Shown: one piece after another, positions 26,410 to 35,767 of the stretch
How the letters are laid out: each line of letters starts with the position of its first letter
Numbering within the stretch: the first letter of the stretch is position 1
Source of the DNA: Verrucomicrobiales bacterium
GTDB taxonomy: Bacteria; Verrucomicrobiota; Verrucomicrobiia; Verrucomicrobiales; DEV007
DNA: 64,000 nt
Reading direction: 5' to 3'
Assembly: GCA_029212615.1 (NCBI GenBank)
Contig: JARGPJ010000009.1
Span: 62,001 to 126,000, forward strand
The notes under the pieces: generated by a model
Databases searched by the model: none
The model's input: the letters and a program-made list of their open reading frames with translations, nothing else
Told to the model about the DNA's origin: nothing
Position numbers and translations under genes: made by a program

Positions 26410-28893
26410 TCAGACTGGCTCAAGGCCGGCCAAACGCGCCGCTTTTACCAGCCTGGGAATTCGCACCGCGACAAAAAGGCGACTCGCAAAAAAGGCGATC
26501 GCAGAAAGGATGCCTAAAGTGAGGAGTTCATTCTTCAGCCCCCAACCCAGGCCCACCGCAACAATCACTCCGACAACGAGGGGCAGGACCAGAAATCTCA
26601 TGACCGGCTCGGGTCTTCCAAGGAGCCGCATTCTTGTGAGCCGCTTGTTATCTTCGTGATATTCTGTCGCGGTAATCAAAGCCCAGTTCCAAAACCATCC
26701 GCGCGAAAGAATCAGATCGGTTCGTCCCGTTTCATCGACTTCCGCCTTCGGATAAATCTCCCGAACCGCAGTGAGAAATTCATCACGGGCGATCCCCTCT
26801 CCGCTCCAGAAGCTTCGCTCCTTCCCCAACTTCCACCAACCGGAAGCAACCTTTTTCAGGGTCGCTGTCGTGACGACTTCCAGGCCGCGGGACCATTTGG
26901 CATCCTTCCAGCCGAGAGCAAGCCTCGAACCGCTTCGCAGAAAACCTTGGGCGAGAACAAGAAGGGCGACTGAGATCCTCGCTCCGGGCCCATCAAAGGC
27001 AGCATCGATTCCCGCCCTCAAGGCCCGCCTCCTCGCGACAAAAACACTACCGGCAACCATGAGACCGGCGGGGATAAAAAGCCCCCCCACCCAAAAACCA
27101 CCTACAATGAGAGCAATGGCCAGAAGCCACCAGAGAGCGTGAAGGCAGACTTCGCTCATGCCGAGATTCTCGTCCGGATAAATCAGCTGAAAAGGTTCAT
27201 AACCATAGTGCCCATGATAAACAAAGCTGCTCACGGGCGATCGCGAGGTATAGACCTGTCCTTTCCAGACCGCGCCACCAAGACCGCGAAAACGTTGCCG
27301 GTGCAAGGGCATCAACATTGCCTCAGCCTTTCCGTAGCCGAACTGTTGCCGGAAATAGGTGCGGTAGGAAAAGCGCCGGTGATGCCAGACAAACGCAGCC
27401 GCGTGAAAGCCCAGATCGTATCCGGCCTCAAGCACCCGCCAGCAAAAATCGACATCATCTCCCGCGGTTCGGAAAATAGGATTAAAGCCGCCGACTTCTT
27501 CAAAAACATCCTTTCGCACCGCGAGGTTGCACCCGGGAAGGTGCTCCGCTTCAGCATCAGTGAGAAGGACATGCGTTGGGCCTCCCGGAGCAGCCGCGAT
27601 CACCGCCTGCATTGCACTTTGAGGAGCAGGAGGAATGTTGGGCCCGCCGGCACAACCCACCGAATCATTACGCAGAAACTGATGCGCCATCCACCGCAAC
27701 CAGTCCGGCTCGACAATACAGTCATCATCGGTGTAGACGAGTATCTCGCCTTGTGCGGCTTCGGCACCGATATTCCTCGCAGCACTGAGCCCGGAATGCG
27801 GAATCGAAATTTCCCGGATTTTATCGTATTCAGCGACAAGCTCGGAGACCCGGTTATCACTCCCATCATTCACGAGAAGTAATTCGACCGCGGGGTAGTC
27901 CAGCGCGACCAGGGAATCAAGACACTCCACCAGGGTCGCACTGCCCCGGTAGGTGCACACGATGACGCTCATCGATGGAGTCGCCTCAAGCGGGAGCTCA
28001 TCAGACCCGCGCTGCAAAGGACCCCACTTTTCCTTCAACTCGCCCATCGCCGGTTTTGCGGTGTCATCTCGCCGCTTTAGTCCGAAGCTATATTCCTCAA
28101 TCGTGTTTCCCCCGCGCTGCCAAAGGTCCGACCAGGCAAAAACCGTCGTCCCGGCAGCGCCCGCTCGACAGGCCTCTTCGACATGCCACTTCAGCATTTC
28201 AGATTGCACGTCCTCCCCGTGATTCTCCGCATCGACACCGAACTCCGATATCAAAAGCGGCTTATCCCCTGCCAGGTTCTGCAAGCGGGAAAGATAGCGG
28301 GCAAAACTCTCGCGATCCTCAAGATAGAGGTTAAACGCCACAAAATCCTGATTTCGCGGAAGCAAATACTCGGTGCTCGGATAGTTCGCGTAGGCAAAAA
28401 GTGCATCCGGATCATTGGCATGGCCGAGATCGATGAGTCGCTCGAGCTGCTCGAGAACCTGACGTTTTCCCATCCAGCGAACCAGCGTCGTCTCAATTTC
28501 GTTTCCGATAAAGTAGCCGGCCACTGCGGGATGCCCGCGAAAGCGTTTGATTGTTTCGAGGAGAAGCTGATCCGCTTCTGCCAGAACATGGCTCTCCCTC
28601 GTGAAATCAACGTGCTGCGACCACGGCAAAGTAATGAATACCCGCAAGCCGTAGCGCGCACATTCGTGCAGGAAAAGCAGCGTGGGGATTTCATAAACCC
28701 GGATCGCATTCGCGCCGAGGTCGTCCCGGATCGACTTCAGCTGGCAGATTCCTTCATCGGGAAAGGCCCCCGCCGGAAAGGGACCAAAGGTCACCACCTT
28801 AAGAAAGTTCACCCCATTGCCTGAGCAGAAAAACTTTCCACTCACACGCAGAGGAGCATCGATTGTCGAAACGGGATAGTCGAGGGGCGACAT
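26410..28893 (-). CDS. Glycoside hydrolase (TIM barrel) fused to family 2 glycosyltransferase, membrane-bound
   Basis: An 827-residue two-enzyme polypeptide. Residues about 15-290 are a clan GH-A TIM barrel of the GH2-C/GH5 kind: acid/base Glu132 in FIGNEIE and likely nucleophile Glu217 in LLISEFG. Residues about 307-560 are a GT-A glycosyltransferase of family 2: MSVIVCTYRGS, LLLVNDGSD, LVYTDDDC (metal-binding DxD) and GDDVDFCWR. Two pairs of membrane helices follow (about 585-625 and 750-800) with a soluble stretch between. Both active sites look intact. It probably makes or edits a cell-surface glycan. The ATG immediately follows a terminator-like hairpin and has no Shine-Dalgarno sequence. 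Confidence 0.88.
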   Translation of the reverse strand: MSPLDYPVSTIDAPLRVSGKFFCSGNGVNFLKVVTFGPFPAGAFPDEGICQLKSIRDDLGANAIRVYEIPTLLFLHECARYGLRVFITLPWSQHVDFTRESHVLAEADQLLLETIKRFRGHPAVAGYFIGNEIETTLVRWMGKRQVLEQLERLIDLGHANDPDALFAYANYPSTEYLLPRNQDFVAFNLYLEDRESFARYLSRLQNLAGDKPLLISEFGVDAENHGEDVQSEMLKWHVEEACRAGAAGTTVFAWSDLWQRGGNTIEEYSFGLKRRDDTAKPAMGELKEKWGPLQRGSDELPLEATPSMSVIVCTYRGSATLVECLDSLVALDYPAVELLLVNDGSDNRVSELVAEYDKIREISIPHSGLSAARNIGAEAAQGEILVYTDDDCIVEPDWLRWMAHQFLRNDSVGCAGGPNIPPAPQSAMQAVIAAAPGGPTHVLLTDAEAEHLPGCNLAVRKDVFEEVGGFNPIFRTAGDDVDFCWRVLEAGYDLGFHAAAFVWHHRRFSYRTYFRQQFGYGKAEAMLMPLHRQRFRGLGGAVWKGQVYTSRSPVSSFVYHGHYGYEPFQLIYPDENLGMSEVCLHALWWLLAIALIVGGFWVGGLFIPAGLMVAGSVFVARRRALRAGIDAAFDGPGARISVALLVLAQGFLRSGSRLALGWKDAKWSRGLEVVTTATLKKVASGWWKLGKERSFWSGEGIARDEFLTAVREIYPKAEVDETGRTDLILSRGWFWNWALITATEYHEDNKRLTRMRLLGRPEPVMRFLVLPLVVGVIVAVGLGWGLKNELLTLGILSAIAFFASRLFVAVRIPRLVKAARLAGLEPV

Positions 28894-28939
28894 AAAAAAG
28901 GGTCTGAAACAGGACCTGACAGGGTCGGGTTACAGACCC
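28894..28939 (-). promoter_or_regulatory. Terminator-like hairpin abutting the GH-GT2 start codon (possible attenuator)
   Basis: On the minus strand GGGTCTG (28939-28933) pairs with CAGACCC (28906-28900), with an inner GACC/GGTC stem, and is followed by six T and then directly by the ATG at 28893. The 5' arm could instead fold as GGGT-CTGTA-ACCC, which would break the terminator. This is the arrangement of a transcription attenuator, but no sensor is evident. Confidence 0.6.
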
Positions 28940-29106
28940 AACAGGGTATGAACGATCAGTCAACAGAGTTTAGTAGGTTCAATTGTCTGTTTCTTCCTCT
29001 TTTTCCCTCCTGACTCAATTTCTATGCCCTCATCAAACTCGACGGTGGATAATGATAGAGATGAAGATAAGGATAAAGCTCCCTTTTGGAGCCGTTCCCC
29101 GCCCCC

Positions 29107-30342
29107 ATGAAGATTCTTCACACCGCCGACTGGCACCTCGGAAAATTATTGAACGATCAATCCCGCGATACAGAGCACGCCCTTTTCCTCGAATGGCTCC
29201 TCACCGTGGTGAAAGACGAGGGGATCGACGCGGTTCTTGTCGCCGGCGATATTTTTGATACCGCCAATCCACCGCAAAGCGCTCTCCAGAGATACTATGA
29301 CTTTGTCTCGCGCCTCTTCACGCAGGGAAATTGCGAGCTCATCATCATCGCGGGGAATCATGATTCCGCGGCGCAGTTGGAAGCACCGAAGCAAGTGCTG
29401 AACTCGGTGAAGACCCATGTCACGGGATTCCTTCCTGAAACCCCGGAGGATCGCCTCCTCCTCCTGCCTGATGCAGAAGCCCCTGAGGTCGCGATCGCGC
29501 TGATCCCCTTTCTACGCGACCGTGACCTGCGGGTCGGCACAGCAGGTGAAAGTGCCGATGAAATCCGCGCTCAACTCGCCGGAGGGATCTCAGCGCGCTA
29601 CGAAGAAACGGCGAAAGCGCTGGAAGCGGCAAAGCTCAGCTGTCCCGCGATTGCGACAGGACACCTCACCGTGGTGGGGTCGAAGACCTCAGACAGTGAG
29701 CGGGACATCCATATCGGAGGCCTCGGCTCCGTCACTCCGGGGCATTTTCCCGAAGTGTTCGACTACGTGGCACTCGGCCACCTGCATCGCCCCCAGTCTG
29801 CTGACGGAAGCGGAAGAGTCCGCTACTCCGGATCTCCGATTGCGCTGAGCTTCAGCGAATCGAAGGATAAAAAAGAAGTCCGTATCCTCGAGATTTCCAA
29901 CGGGGAAATCACACAAACGTCCGTTCCGATCCCCGTTTTCCGAAAGCTTTCTCAGATCCGGACGAGCACCGCTGAACTCGAAAAATCCATCGAAGAATTT
30001 TCAGCTAAAGCAGGAAATCTTCGCACCTGGGTGGAACTGATCGTCGAAGATGCACTCCTCGAAGACAATCTCACTGAACGCGTCGCCACCCTCATTGCCG
30101 ATCGAGACTTTGACGTTCTCAAGGTGATTCGGGGACGGGCAAACACGCCGCTCAACCTGTCCGCAGGAGAAGCAACCGACGACGAAGCGATCGAATCGCT
30201 CCTCGATCAACCGACCCTTGTTTTCGAGCACCTCCTCGATCAACAGGAACAATTCACCGATGAGGAGGCCGACGAACTGAAACGTGCTTTCGCAAAGCTC
30301 GTGGAAATGGAAGCTCAACCCGACCTCATCGACGCCCCATGA
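29107..30342 (+). CDS. sbcD: Exonuclease subunit SbcD
   Basis: The nuclease subunit of the SbcCD (Mre11-Rad50-like) complex, which opens hairpins and processes blocked DNA ends. The calcineurin-type phosphoesterase motifs are all there: HTADWHLGK, VAGDIFDTANPP, AGNHDSAAQL, ATGHLTVVG and ALGHLHRPQ. The C-terminal capping region (about 290-411) is acidic. The ATG at 29107 gives the canonical N-terminus MKILHTADWH; seven extra codons upstream are possible. Its stop overlaps the sbcC start by four bases (ATGA), so translation is coupled. Confidence 0.95.
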   Translation: MKILHTADWHLGKLLNDQSRDTEHALFLEWLLTVVKDEGIDAVLVAGDIFDTANPPQSALQRYYDFVSRLFTQGNCELIIIAGNHDSAAQLEAPKQVLNSVKTHVTGFLPETPEDRLLLLPDAEAPEVAIALIPFLRDRDLRVGTAGESADEIRAQLAGGISARYEETAKALEAAKLSCPAIATGHLTVVGSKTSDSERDIHIGGLGSVTPGHFPEVFDYVALGHLHRPQSADGSGRVRYSGSPIALSFSESKDKKEVRILEISNGEITQTSVPIPVFRKLSQIRTSTAELEKSIEEFSAKAGNLRTWVELIVEDALLEDNLTERVATLIADRDFDVLKVIRGRANTPLNLSAGEATDDEAIESLLDQPTLVFEHLLDQQEQFTDEEADELKRAFAKLVEMEAQPDLIDAP

Positions 30343-33272
30343 AAATTCTCAGCGTCCGCCTCCAGAATCTCAATTCGCTCAAAGGGGAACATCTGATCCG
30401 CTTTGACAGCGAACCCCTCGCCAGCTCCGGACTGTTTGCCATCACCGGACCGACCGGGGCGGGAAAGACAACCCTCCTCGATGCGATCACTCTCGCCCTC
30501 TACGGCAAGGTGGCGCGCTACGGAAACGAATCGAATCCCGAACACGTCATGACGCGGCACTGCGGGGAATGCTCTGCCGAGGTCGAGTTTGAAGTCGCCT
30601 CCGGCGTCTACCGCGCTGCGTGGGAGCGACACCGCGCCGGAAAGAAACCGGGAGGGAAACTTCAAGCACCGAAACGCTACATCTACGACGCCTCCGGGGA
30701 ACCCCTCGCTCAGCAAATCCGCGAAGCTGAGCAGAAAATCGAAAGCCTCTTAGGTCTGAACTACGACCGCTTTCTGCGCAGCGTCCTTCTTGCCCAGGGA
30801 GACTTCGCCCGCTTTCTCAAAGCGGACGCAAACGAGCGGGCCGGCTTACTGGAAAGCCTCACCGGCACCACAATTTACACCCGCCTCGGAAAACTGGCAC
30901 ACGAAGAGGCGAATCGCCGGGAAGCTGAGCTCATCGCGAGAGCGGCAGGACTCGATCAGATCGAAGTGCTTGACGAAGAGTTAAGAAAAGAACTCAGCGC
31001 CGCCCTCAAGGCCGGCGAAGCTGAGGAAAAAAAGCTGTCCGGCGAAATCGAGAGGGGCGCCGAGATGCTCTCCGACATCAAACTACTGCAAGCGGCCCGC
31101 GAGAAGGAAGCCGCAGCCGTGAAGAGCAGGACCTCCCTCAAGGAAGCGAAAGAAGCCGCGAAAGCAAAACTGGAACAACTGAAACGGCATCGCGCGACCC
31201 TGCCCTTCACCAAACAACTCTCCGCTGTCGAACATGCCGAAGCAGTCACTCAGGAGGCGGAAAGCAAACATGCCGCGGCGCAGAAAAATCACGAAGAGGC
31301 GAAAGCTCAGCGCGACCGCAGCGCAATCATCTTTCAACTCTCTTTGAGTGAGGCACTTTCAAAAGCCAAAAGCGAGGAAGCCGAAGCAAAGAACGCTGAA
31401 AAAGAAGCCGAAGCAGACTCGGCCACGGCCCGCCAATGGCTGGAACAGAACCGGTCCGATGAAGCACTCTCACAAAATCTCGGTGATCTCGTATCGGCCA
31501 TCGGGGAAACGAAGAGCGCCCGCGAAACCGCCACTCGATACTGGATGGCCTGGAAACAGGTGGCAGGAGACGTCGTCCCTGATGAGGCCGCCAATCTTCC
31601 CCCGGATTTGACAGACTTGTCATCTGAAAAACAGAATTGCTTCATCGATCAGGTCATCGCCGCGGGAACCGAAAAGCAGGACATCCTCGAAAAGGCGGGA
31701 GCCGAGGCAGCACGACAGCTGAAGCTGCGCCAGGACCATCTCGACAAAAGCCGGCTCGTCGCAAGTCTCGATCATCACCGGGCTAATCTCCAACCCGGCG
31801 GGGAATGCCCCCTTTGCGGCTCAAAGGAACATCCCTTTGCCGACGACTCCCCGATCGACACCGGGATCACCAAGCTCGAAGCAGAGGTCGCCAAAGCCAA
31901 CCATCATCTTGAGACGGCGCGGGACAACTATAAGAAACTCAGAGACGATTTAAAACGTCTCGAAGCGGGGCGCTCCGAATTGCACGATGCAAGCGTGAAG
32001 CTCAAGGCCGCCGAAACTGCACTGGCCCGTCTCCTCGAGCCGCTCAGCACCGGCGTCCCCGCTCCCGGGGAGGAAGCAGCCTTACAGAACATCCTCCAGA
32101 AACGAGCCAGCGACTTCCGCGAACACGAAAAACAGATAGAGGCAGCGGCGAAAAAGAAGGAGGCCGCCGCGAACCTCATCAAGCAAGCCGCGGAGGAAAC
32201 CGCGCGACTTCTCATCAAACAAAAGAAACTCGGAGAACAGCCACCTGTCGACAGGACCGGCATTTCGCCCGTGCCCGTGAACCGGGCTGAGGACGCCTTT
32301 CACGACGCAAGCACTTCAGAAAAACTCTCCGCTTCGCAAGCGGCGGAGCGGAAGCAGGATGCAGAATCAGCCGCCTCCAAACTGAGAACCGTCAGCGAGG
32401 CGCTCAAGCTCGCGGTGGCGGGTTCCGATTTTTCAAGCCTTTCAGCCCTGAGAGAGGCTAACCTCCCCGCCGAAGCAGCCGCTGAATTCGAAGCCCTTGA
32501 AAATGACTTGAACACGCGTGAGGCAGCCCTGGAGGCACTCTCAGAACAAGCCTCCCGGGACGTCGCCACGCTTCTCGGGAAACGAGTTCTTGAAGGCGAT
32601 GAGGCAAAGACATTCGTCGAGGATCAACAGGAACTGAGAACGCAACGCGACCGGGTTCTCGAGGCACAGTCCACCCGGCGCAATGCCCTCGCGACCGACG
32701 ACCGGAACCGGACGCGCAGGAAAGAAAGCGAAAAGGCACTCAAAGAGGACAGAGAGCAATTCGAAGTCTGGAGACGGCTTAAGGAACTCGTCGGCTCCCA
32801 CGACGGCGCGAAGTTCCGGCGGCATGCTCAGTCGATTTCTCTCGATATTCTGACCCGCCATGCAAACCGGCACCTCATCAAACTGAGCGACCGTTACCGC
32901 ATCTGCCGTGATCTCACCGGCGAACTGAACCTGGAAATCGAAGACCTCCATCAAGCCGGCGCGAAACGCCCCATGGCCAGTCTATCAGGAGGCGAGAGCT
33001 TCCTCGCCAGCCTCGCCCTGGCCCTCGGCCTTTCCGATCTTGCAGGCCGCACCGTGAGAATTGATTCCCTTTTCATTGACGAGGGTTTCGGCAGCCTCGA
33101 CCCGGACTCACTCGAGATCGCAATCGCCACGCTCGAAAGCCTCCAACAGGATCACAAAACCGTCGGCGTCATTTCTCATGTCGACTTACTCAAAGAACGA
33201 ATCGGAACACAGATCATCGTCGAAAAGCAACCCGGCGGAATCAGCGAGATCCGGGTAATTCCCGCTGTTTGA
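30339..33272 (+). CDS. sbcC: Exonuclease subunit SbcC (Rad50-like ATPase)
   Basis: The SMC-like ATPase of SbcCD, 977 residues. The N-terminal half-domain has the Walker A ITGPTGAGKTTLLDAI and Q-loop LLAQGDFARFL. Long coiled coils run from about 170 to 480 and 510 to 830, meeting at the zinc hook GECPLCGSKEHPF (about 487-499). The C-terminal half has signature MASLSGGESFLASLALALGL (quoted in part) and Walker B/D-loop LFIDEGFGSLDPDS. The order is as in typical sbcDC operons. A weak hairpin with no proper T tract follows the gene at about 33315-33347. Confidence 0.95.
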   Translation: MKILSVRLQNLNSLKGEHLIRFDSEPLASSGLFAITGPTGAGKTTLLDAITLALYGKVARYGNESNPEHVMTRHCGECSAEVEFEVASGVYRAAWERHRAGKKPGGKLQAPKRYIYDASGEPLAQQIREAEQKIESLLGLNYDRFLRSVLLAQGDFARFLKADANERAGLLESLTGTTIYTRLGKLAHEEANRREAELIARAAGLDQIEVLDEELRKELSAALKAGEAEEKKLSGEIERGAEMLSDIKLLQAAREKEAAAVKSRTSLKEAKEAAKAKLEQLKRHRATLPFTKQLSAVEHAEAVTQEAESKHAAAQKNHEEAKAQRDRSAIIFQLSLSEALSKAKSEEAEAKNAEKEAEADSATARQWLEQNRSDEALSQNLGDLVSAIGETKSARETATRYWMAWKQVAGDVVPDEAANLPPDLTDLSSEKQNCFIDQVIAAGTEKQDILEKAGAEAARQLKLRQDHLDKSRLVASLDHHRANLQPGGECPLCGSKEHPFADDSPIDTGITKLEAEVAKANHHLETARDNYKKLRDDLKRLEAGRSELHDASVKLKAAETALARLLEPLSTGVPAPGEEAALQNILQKRASDFREHEKQIEAAAKKKEAAANLIKQAAEETARLLIKQKKLGEQPPVDRTGISPVPVNRAEDAFHDASTSEKLSASQAAERKQDAESAASKLRTVSEALKLAVAGSDFSSLSALREANLPAEAAAEFEALENDLNTREAALEALSEQASRDVATLLGKRVLEGDEAKTFVEDQQELRTQRDRVLEAQSTRRNALATDDRNRTRRKESEKALKEDREQFEVWRRLKELVGSHDGAKFRRHAQSISLDILTRHANRHLIKLSDRYRICRDLTGELNLEIEDLHQAGAKRPMASLSGGESFLASLALALGLSDLAGRTVRIDSLFIDEGFGSLDPDSLEIAIATLESLQQDHKTVGVISHVDLLKERIGTQIIVEKQPGGISEIRVIPAV

Positions 33273-33410
33273 ATGCGCTCACCGGAAGACCGGCGATCGT
33301 TTCAAGTCATTCCGCTTTGCGGGTTCCTCCGTGTCTGCGCCGCAAAGAGGGCTTTTCACGCAGCAGGAAATCCGCTTCATTTTTGAGAACAGGTTTTCCC
33401 TGAAATTCTC

Positions 33411-34892
33411 ATGAACAAAATCCTTCTTACGATTCTAACATTCCCCCTTTTAACTGCTGCTGCTGCCGAACCGGGCCACTGGATCGAACTCTTCAACGGG
33501 GAGAATCTCGACGGCTGGGTTCAACGTGGCGGCGAGGCCACGTATGAGGTGATTGACGAAGCCATCGTCGGAACCACCGTTCCCAACACGCCCAATTCCT
33601 TTCTTTGCACAGAAAAGGACTACTCAAATTTCATTCTCGAAATCGAATACAAAGTCGATCCCGCCTTGAACTGCGGCATTCAGTTTCGCTCACTCAGCAC
33701 CCCCGACTACAAAGACGGACGTGTTCACGGATACCAGGCGGAGATTGACCCCTCTGACCGTGGCTGGAGCGCCGGGATCTACGATGAAGGGCGCAAGGGC
33801 TGGCTCGATGATCACTCCGATAATTCAGCGGCACGCTATGCCTTTAAGCAGCGGGACTGGAATCACTATCGCATCGAAGCCATTGGGGACCGTCTTGTTA
33901 CTTTCATCAACGGGGTGAGAGCCGCTGATCTCACCGACGACACCACCGCGGAAGGGTTCATCGCACTGCAGGTTCACGGGATCGGAAAACGCGAGGACAA
34001 GCTTCAGGTTCGCTATCGGAATATCCGAATTCAGGACCTCGGTGAAAAAACAGCCTACACCACGCCCGAGGCAGTCCCCTACACTCATGACGGCCCTCTC
34101 GTCAAAGAGGACGCGGCGTTTTCGCTTATCGCCGACGGGTTCAAATTCACGGAAGGGCCCGCCCTCGGCCCCGACGGGAAGATCTATTTTAACGACATTC
34201 CGAACGAACGAACCCACTGCTACGATCCCGCCAATGGCGAGACCGGCCTCTACCGCGAAGGGAGCGGTCGTGCCAACGGGCTCTTCTTCACCCCTGCCGG
34301 AGCCCTCATCGCCTGCGAAGGGGGAGCCCGTCGCCTCACCCGAACTGATGACGCCGGAGAGCTCACCGTGCTCGCAGAGAAATTTGAGGGCAAAAAGTTG
34401 AACAGCCCGAATGATGTGGTCCCCGATGGATTTGGGGGATTCTATTTCACTGACCCCCGCTACGGTAAAAACGATGACCGGGAAATCGATGTCGAAGCGG
34501 TTTACTATCTCGATCGCAAAGGAAAGATCACTCAGGTGGCTGCCGACCTCATCAAGCCGAACGGCCTCATCATCAGTCCGGACGGCAAAATCCTCTATAT
34601 CGCGGACCCCGGCGCGGAGAAAATCTTGGCCTACGACATCGAAGAAGCTGGAACCATCGCGAACAAGCGTGAATTTGCTGCCGTCGGAAGCGACGGGATG
34701 ACCGTGGACAAACTCGGCAATATCTACGTCACCTGGGAAGACGTGATCGCTTTCTCTCCTGAAGGCAAAGAGGTTCTGCGCCTCACTCCCCCGGAAAAAC
34801 CGGCCAACTGTCTCCTTGTCGGGAAGACCCTGTATGTCACGGCGAGGACCGGATTCTATAAAGTCGACCTTGAGGTCGAAGGCGTACAGTAA
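33411..34892 (+). CDS. Secreted fusion of DUF1080 (3-keto-disaccharide hydrolase) and SMP-30/gluconolactonase domains
   Basis: A 493-residue exported protein: signal peptide (residues 1-18, ending AAAAE), then a DUF1080 concanavalin-like domain to about 205 (WIELFNGENLDGWVQRGG, NSFLCTEKDYSNF, CGIQFRS, GYQAEIDP) and an SMP-30/gluconolactonase six-blade propeller from about 235 (FTEGPALGPDGKIYFND, LNSPNDVVPDGFGGFYFTDP, KPNGLIISPDGKILYIADPG). DUF1080 proteins include 3-keto-glycoside hydrolases; SMP-30 members open sugar lactones using a bound metal. The combination suggests stepwise breakdown of an oxidised sugar outside the cytoplasm, which is inference. Confidence 0.9.
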   Translation: MNKILLTILTFPLLTAAAAEPGHWIELFNGENLDGWVQRGGEATYEVIDEAIVGTTVPNTPNSFLCTEKDYSNFILEIEYKVDPALNCGIQFRSLSTPDYKDGRVHGYQAEIDPSDRGWSAGIYDEGRKGWLDDHSDNSAARYAFKQRDWNHYRIEAIGDRLVTFINGVRAADLTDDTTAEGFIALQVHGIGKREDKLQVRYRNIRIQDLGEKTAYTTPEAVPYTHDGPLVKEDAAFSLIADGFKFTEGPALGPDGKIYFNDIPNERTHCYDPANGETGLYREGSGRANGLFFTPAGALIACEGGARRLTRTDDAGELTVLAEKFEGKKLNSPNDVVPDGFGGFYFTDPRYGKNDDREIDVEAVYYLDRKGKITQVAADLIKPNGLIISPDGKILYIADPGAEKILAYDIEEAGTIANKREFAAVGSDGMTVDKLGNIYVTWEDVIAFSPEGKEVLRLTPPEKPANCLLVGKTLYVTARTGFYKVDLEVEGVQ

Positions 34893-34909
34893 GGGCACCT
34901 CAGTCGCTA

Positions 34910-35296
34910 TCAACCGAGACGAAAGCGGACTTCGCGAATGTTTTCGGCACCGAATTGATCCTGCATCTTTTGCAGGATCTGCCCCTTCATTCGCTCGAGT
35001 TCGTAATGAACCGTCGAGTGCAGAACCTGGATACTGAGCACCTTGCGCTGCAGCGCAACAGGTCGGGAATTCGTCGCGACAAAATCGCTCACGAGCTCGT
35101 TCCAGGCTTCAAAGACCTGCTCTTCGTTAAAGCGGCTGTTGAGACCGAGGTCCCCCATCGCCTTAGACACCGCTTCACCGGCGGTGTGCTCGAATTCGGA
35201 AACGTCTTGTGGCTCCCAATAGCCGCGCAACTGGGCAAGAGCGCGATCCCTCCGCGTGCGCTTCGGTCGATAAAGCTTTTTGTCCCAATTTGCCAT
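34910..35296 (-). CDS. dciA: DciA-like protein (DUF721)
   Basis: A 128-residue protein of the DUF721 family. DciA loads or regulates the replicative helicase in most bacteria lacking DnaC. The KH-like core is visible: FEAWNELVSDFVATNSRPVA (the W-x-x-x-V pattern), then KVLSIQVLHSTVHYELERMK, and QFGAENIREVRFRLG at the end. A basic N-terminus (KKLYRPKRTRRDRA) fits DNA or helicase contact. The ATG at 35296 is preferred over a start 17 codons upstream that would run into the terminator hairpin region. Confidence 0.8.
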   Translation of the reverse strand: MANWDKKLYRPKRTRRDRALAQLRGYWEPQDVSEFEHTAGEAVSKAMGDLGLNSRFNEEQVFEAWNELVSDFVATNSRPVALQRKVLSIQVLHSTVHYELERMKGQILQKMQDQFGAENIREVRFRLG

Positions 35297-35333
35297 CACC
35301 GACAAGGTAGGTGATATCCCCGCCCCTGCCCAC

Positions 35334-35363
35334 AAAAAAGGCGCCACCCTTCCGGGAGACGCC
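35334..35363 (-). terminator. Rho-independent terminator after the ferredoxin gene
   Basis: On the minus strand GGCGTCTCCC pairs with GGGTGGCGCC (one mismatch) closed by a GGAA tetraloop and followed by TTTTTT. It lies between the ferredoxin stop and the dciA start. Confidence 0.88.
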
Positions 35364-35388
35364 TTCGAAATTTTCGATACCGAATCAA

Positions 35389-35628
35389 TCAGGCATCTGC
35401 CCCGTTGTTCCCAATCGCTTCAACCGGACAACCCTCCATCGCCTCTTCGCTGAGAGCGCGCTCTTCATCGGTTGTCGGCTGCTTGTAGACATACGAATAG
35501 CCGCCATCCTCGTTGCGAGTGAAATTATCCGGGGCGGTCTCGCGGCAGAGGTCACAGTCGATGCACTGGTCGTCGACGTAGAACTCTCCAGCCACATTAT
35601 CTTCGTATCGGTCTTCGATTTCTGCCAT
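35389..35628 (-). CDS. 4Fe-4S ferredoxin
   Basis: A 79-residue acidic ferredoxin with one [4Fe-4S] cluster: three ligands in CIDCDLC (residues 22-28) and the fourth in GCPVEAIG (Cys about 67). The spacing and the DDQCIDCDLC start resemble the single-cluster ferredoxins seen in cyanobacteria and Verrucomicrobiota. It would carry electrons in the cytosol; the partner enzyme is not evident. It is divergent from hemQ, 139 bases apart, and has its own terminator. Confidence 0.92.
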   Translation of the reverse strand: MAEIEDRYEDNVAGEFYVDDQCIDCDLCRETAPDNFTRNEDGGYSYVYKQPTTDEERALSEEAMEGCPVEAIGNNGADA

Positions 35629-35767
35629 GGTGTTAAATACGTTGGTTGCTCAAAATGGAGGCGCGAAAAACTAGGATTTTTTTTGGCTGGACGCAACAGA
35701 ATTCATTGGCTTGTTGAGCAGCACAACCGGACAGTCTGCAAAAAGGCTGACAGCCCCTTTATATTTC

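Noticed and set aside
27139..27882. 247-residue open frame antisense to the GH-GT2 gene
   Set aside because: The opposite strand has intact catalytic motifs for two enzymes; this frame has none.
33315..33347. CTTTGCG/CGCAAAG hairpin after sbcC
   Set aside because: The loop is long and the T run is broken, so termination here is not supported.
33825..34913. 362-residue open frame antisense to the DUF1080-SMP30 gene
   Set aside because: It lies entirely opposite a gene with clear domains and reads as a shadow of its codon pattern.
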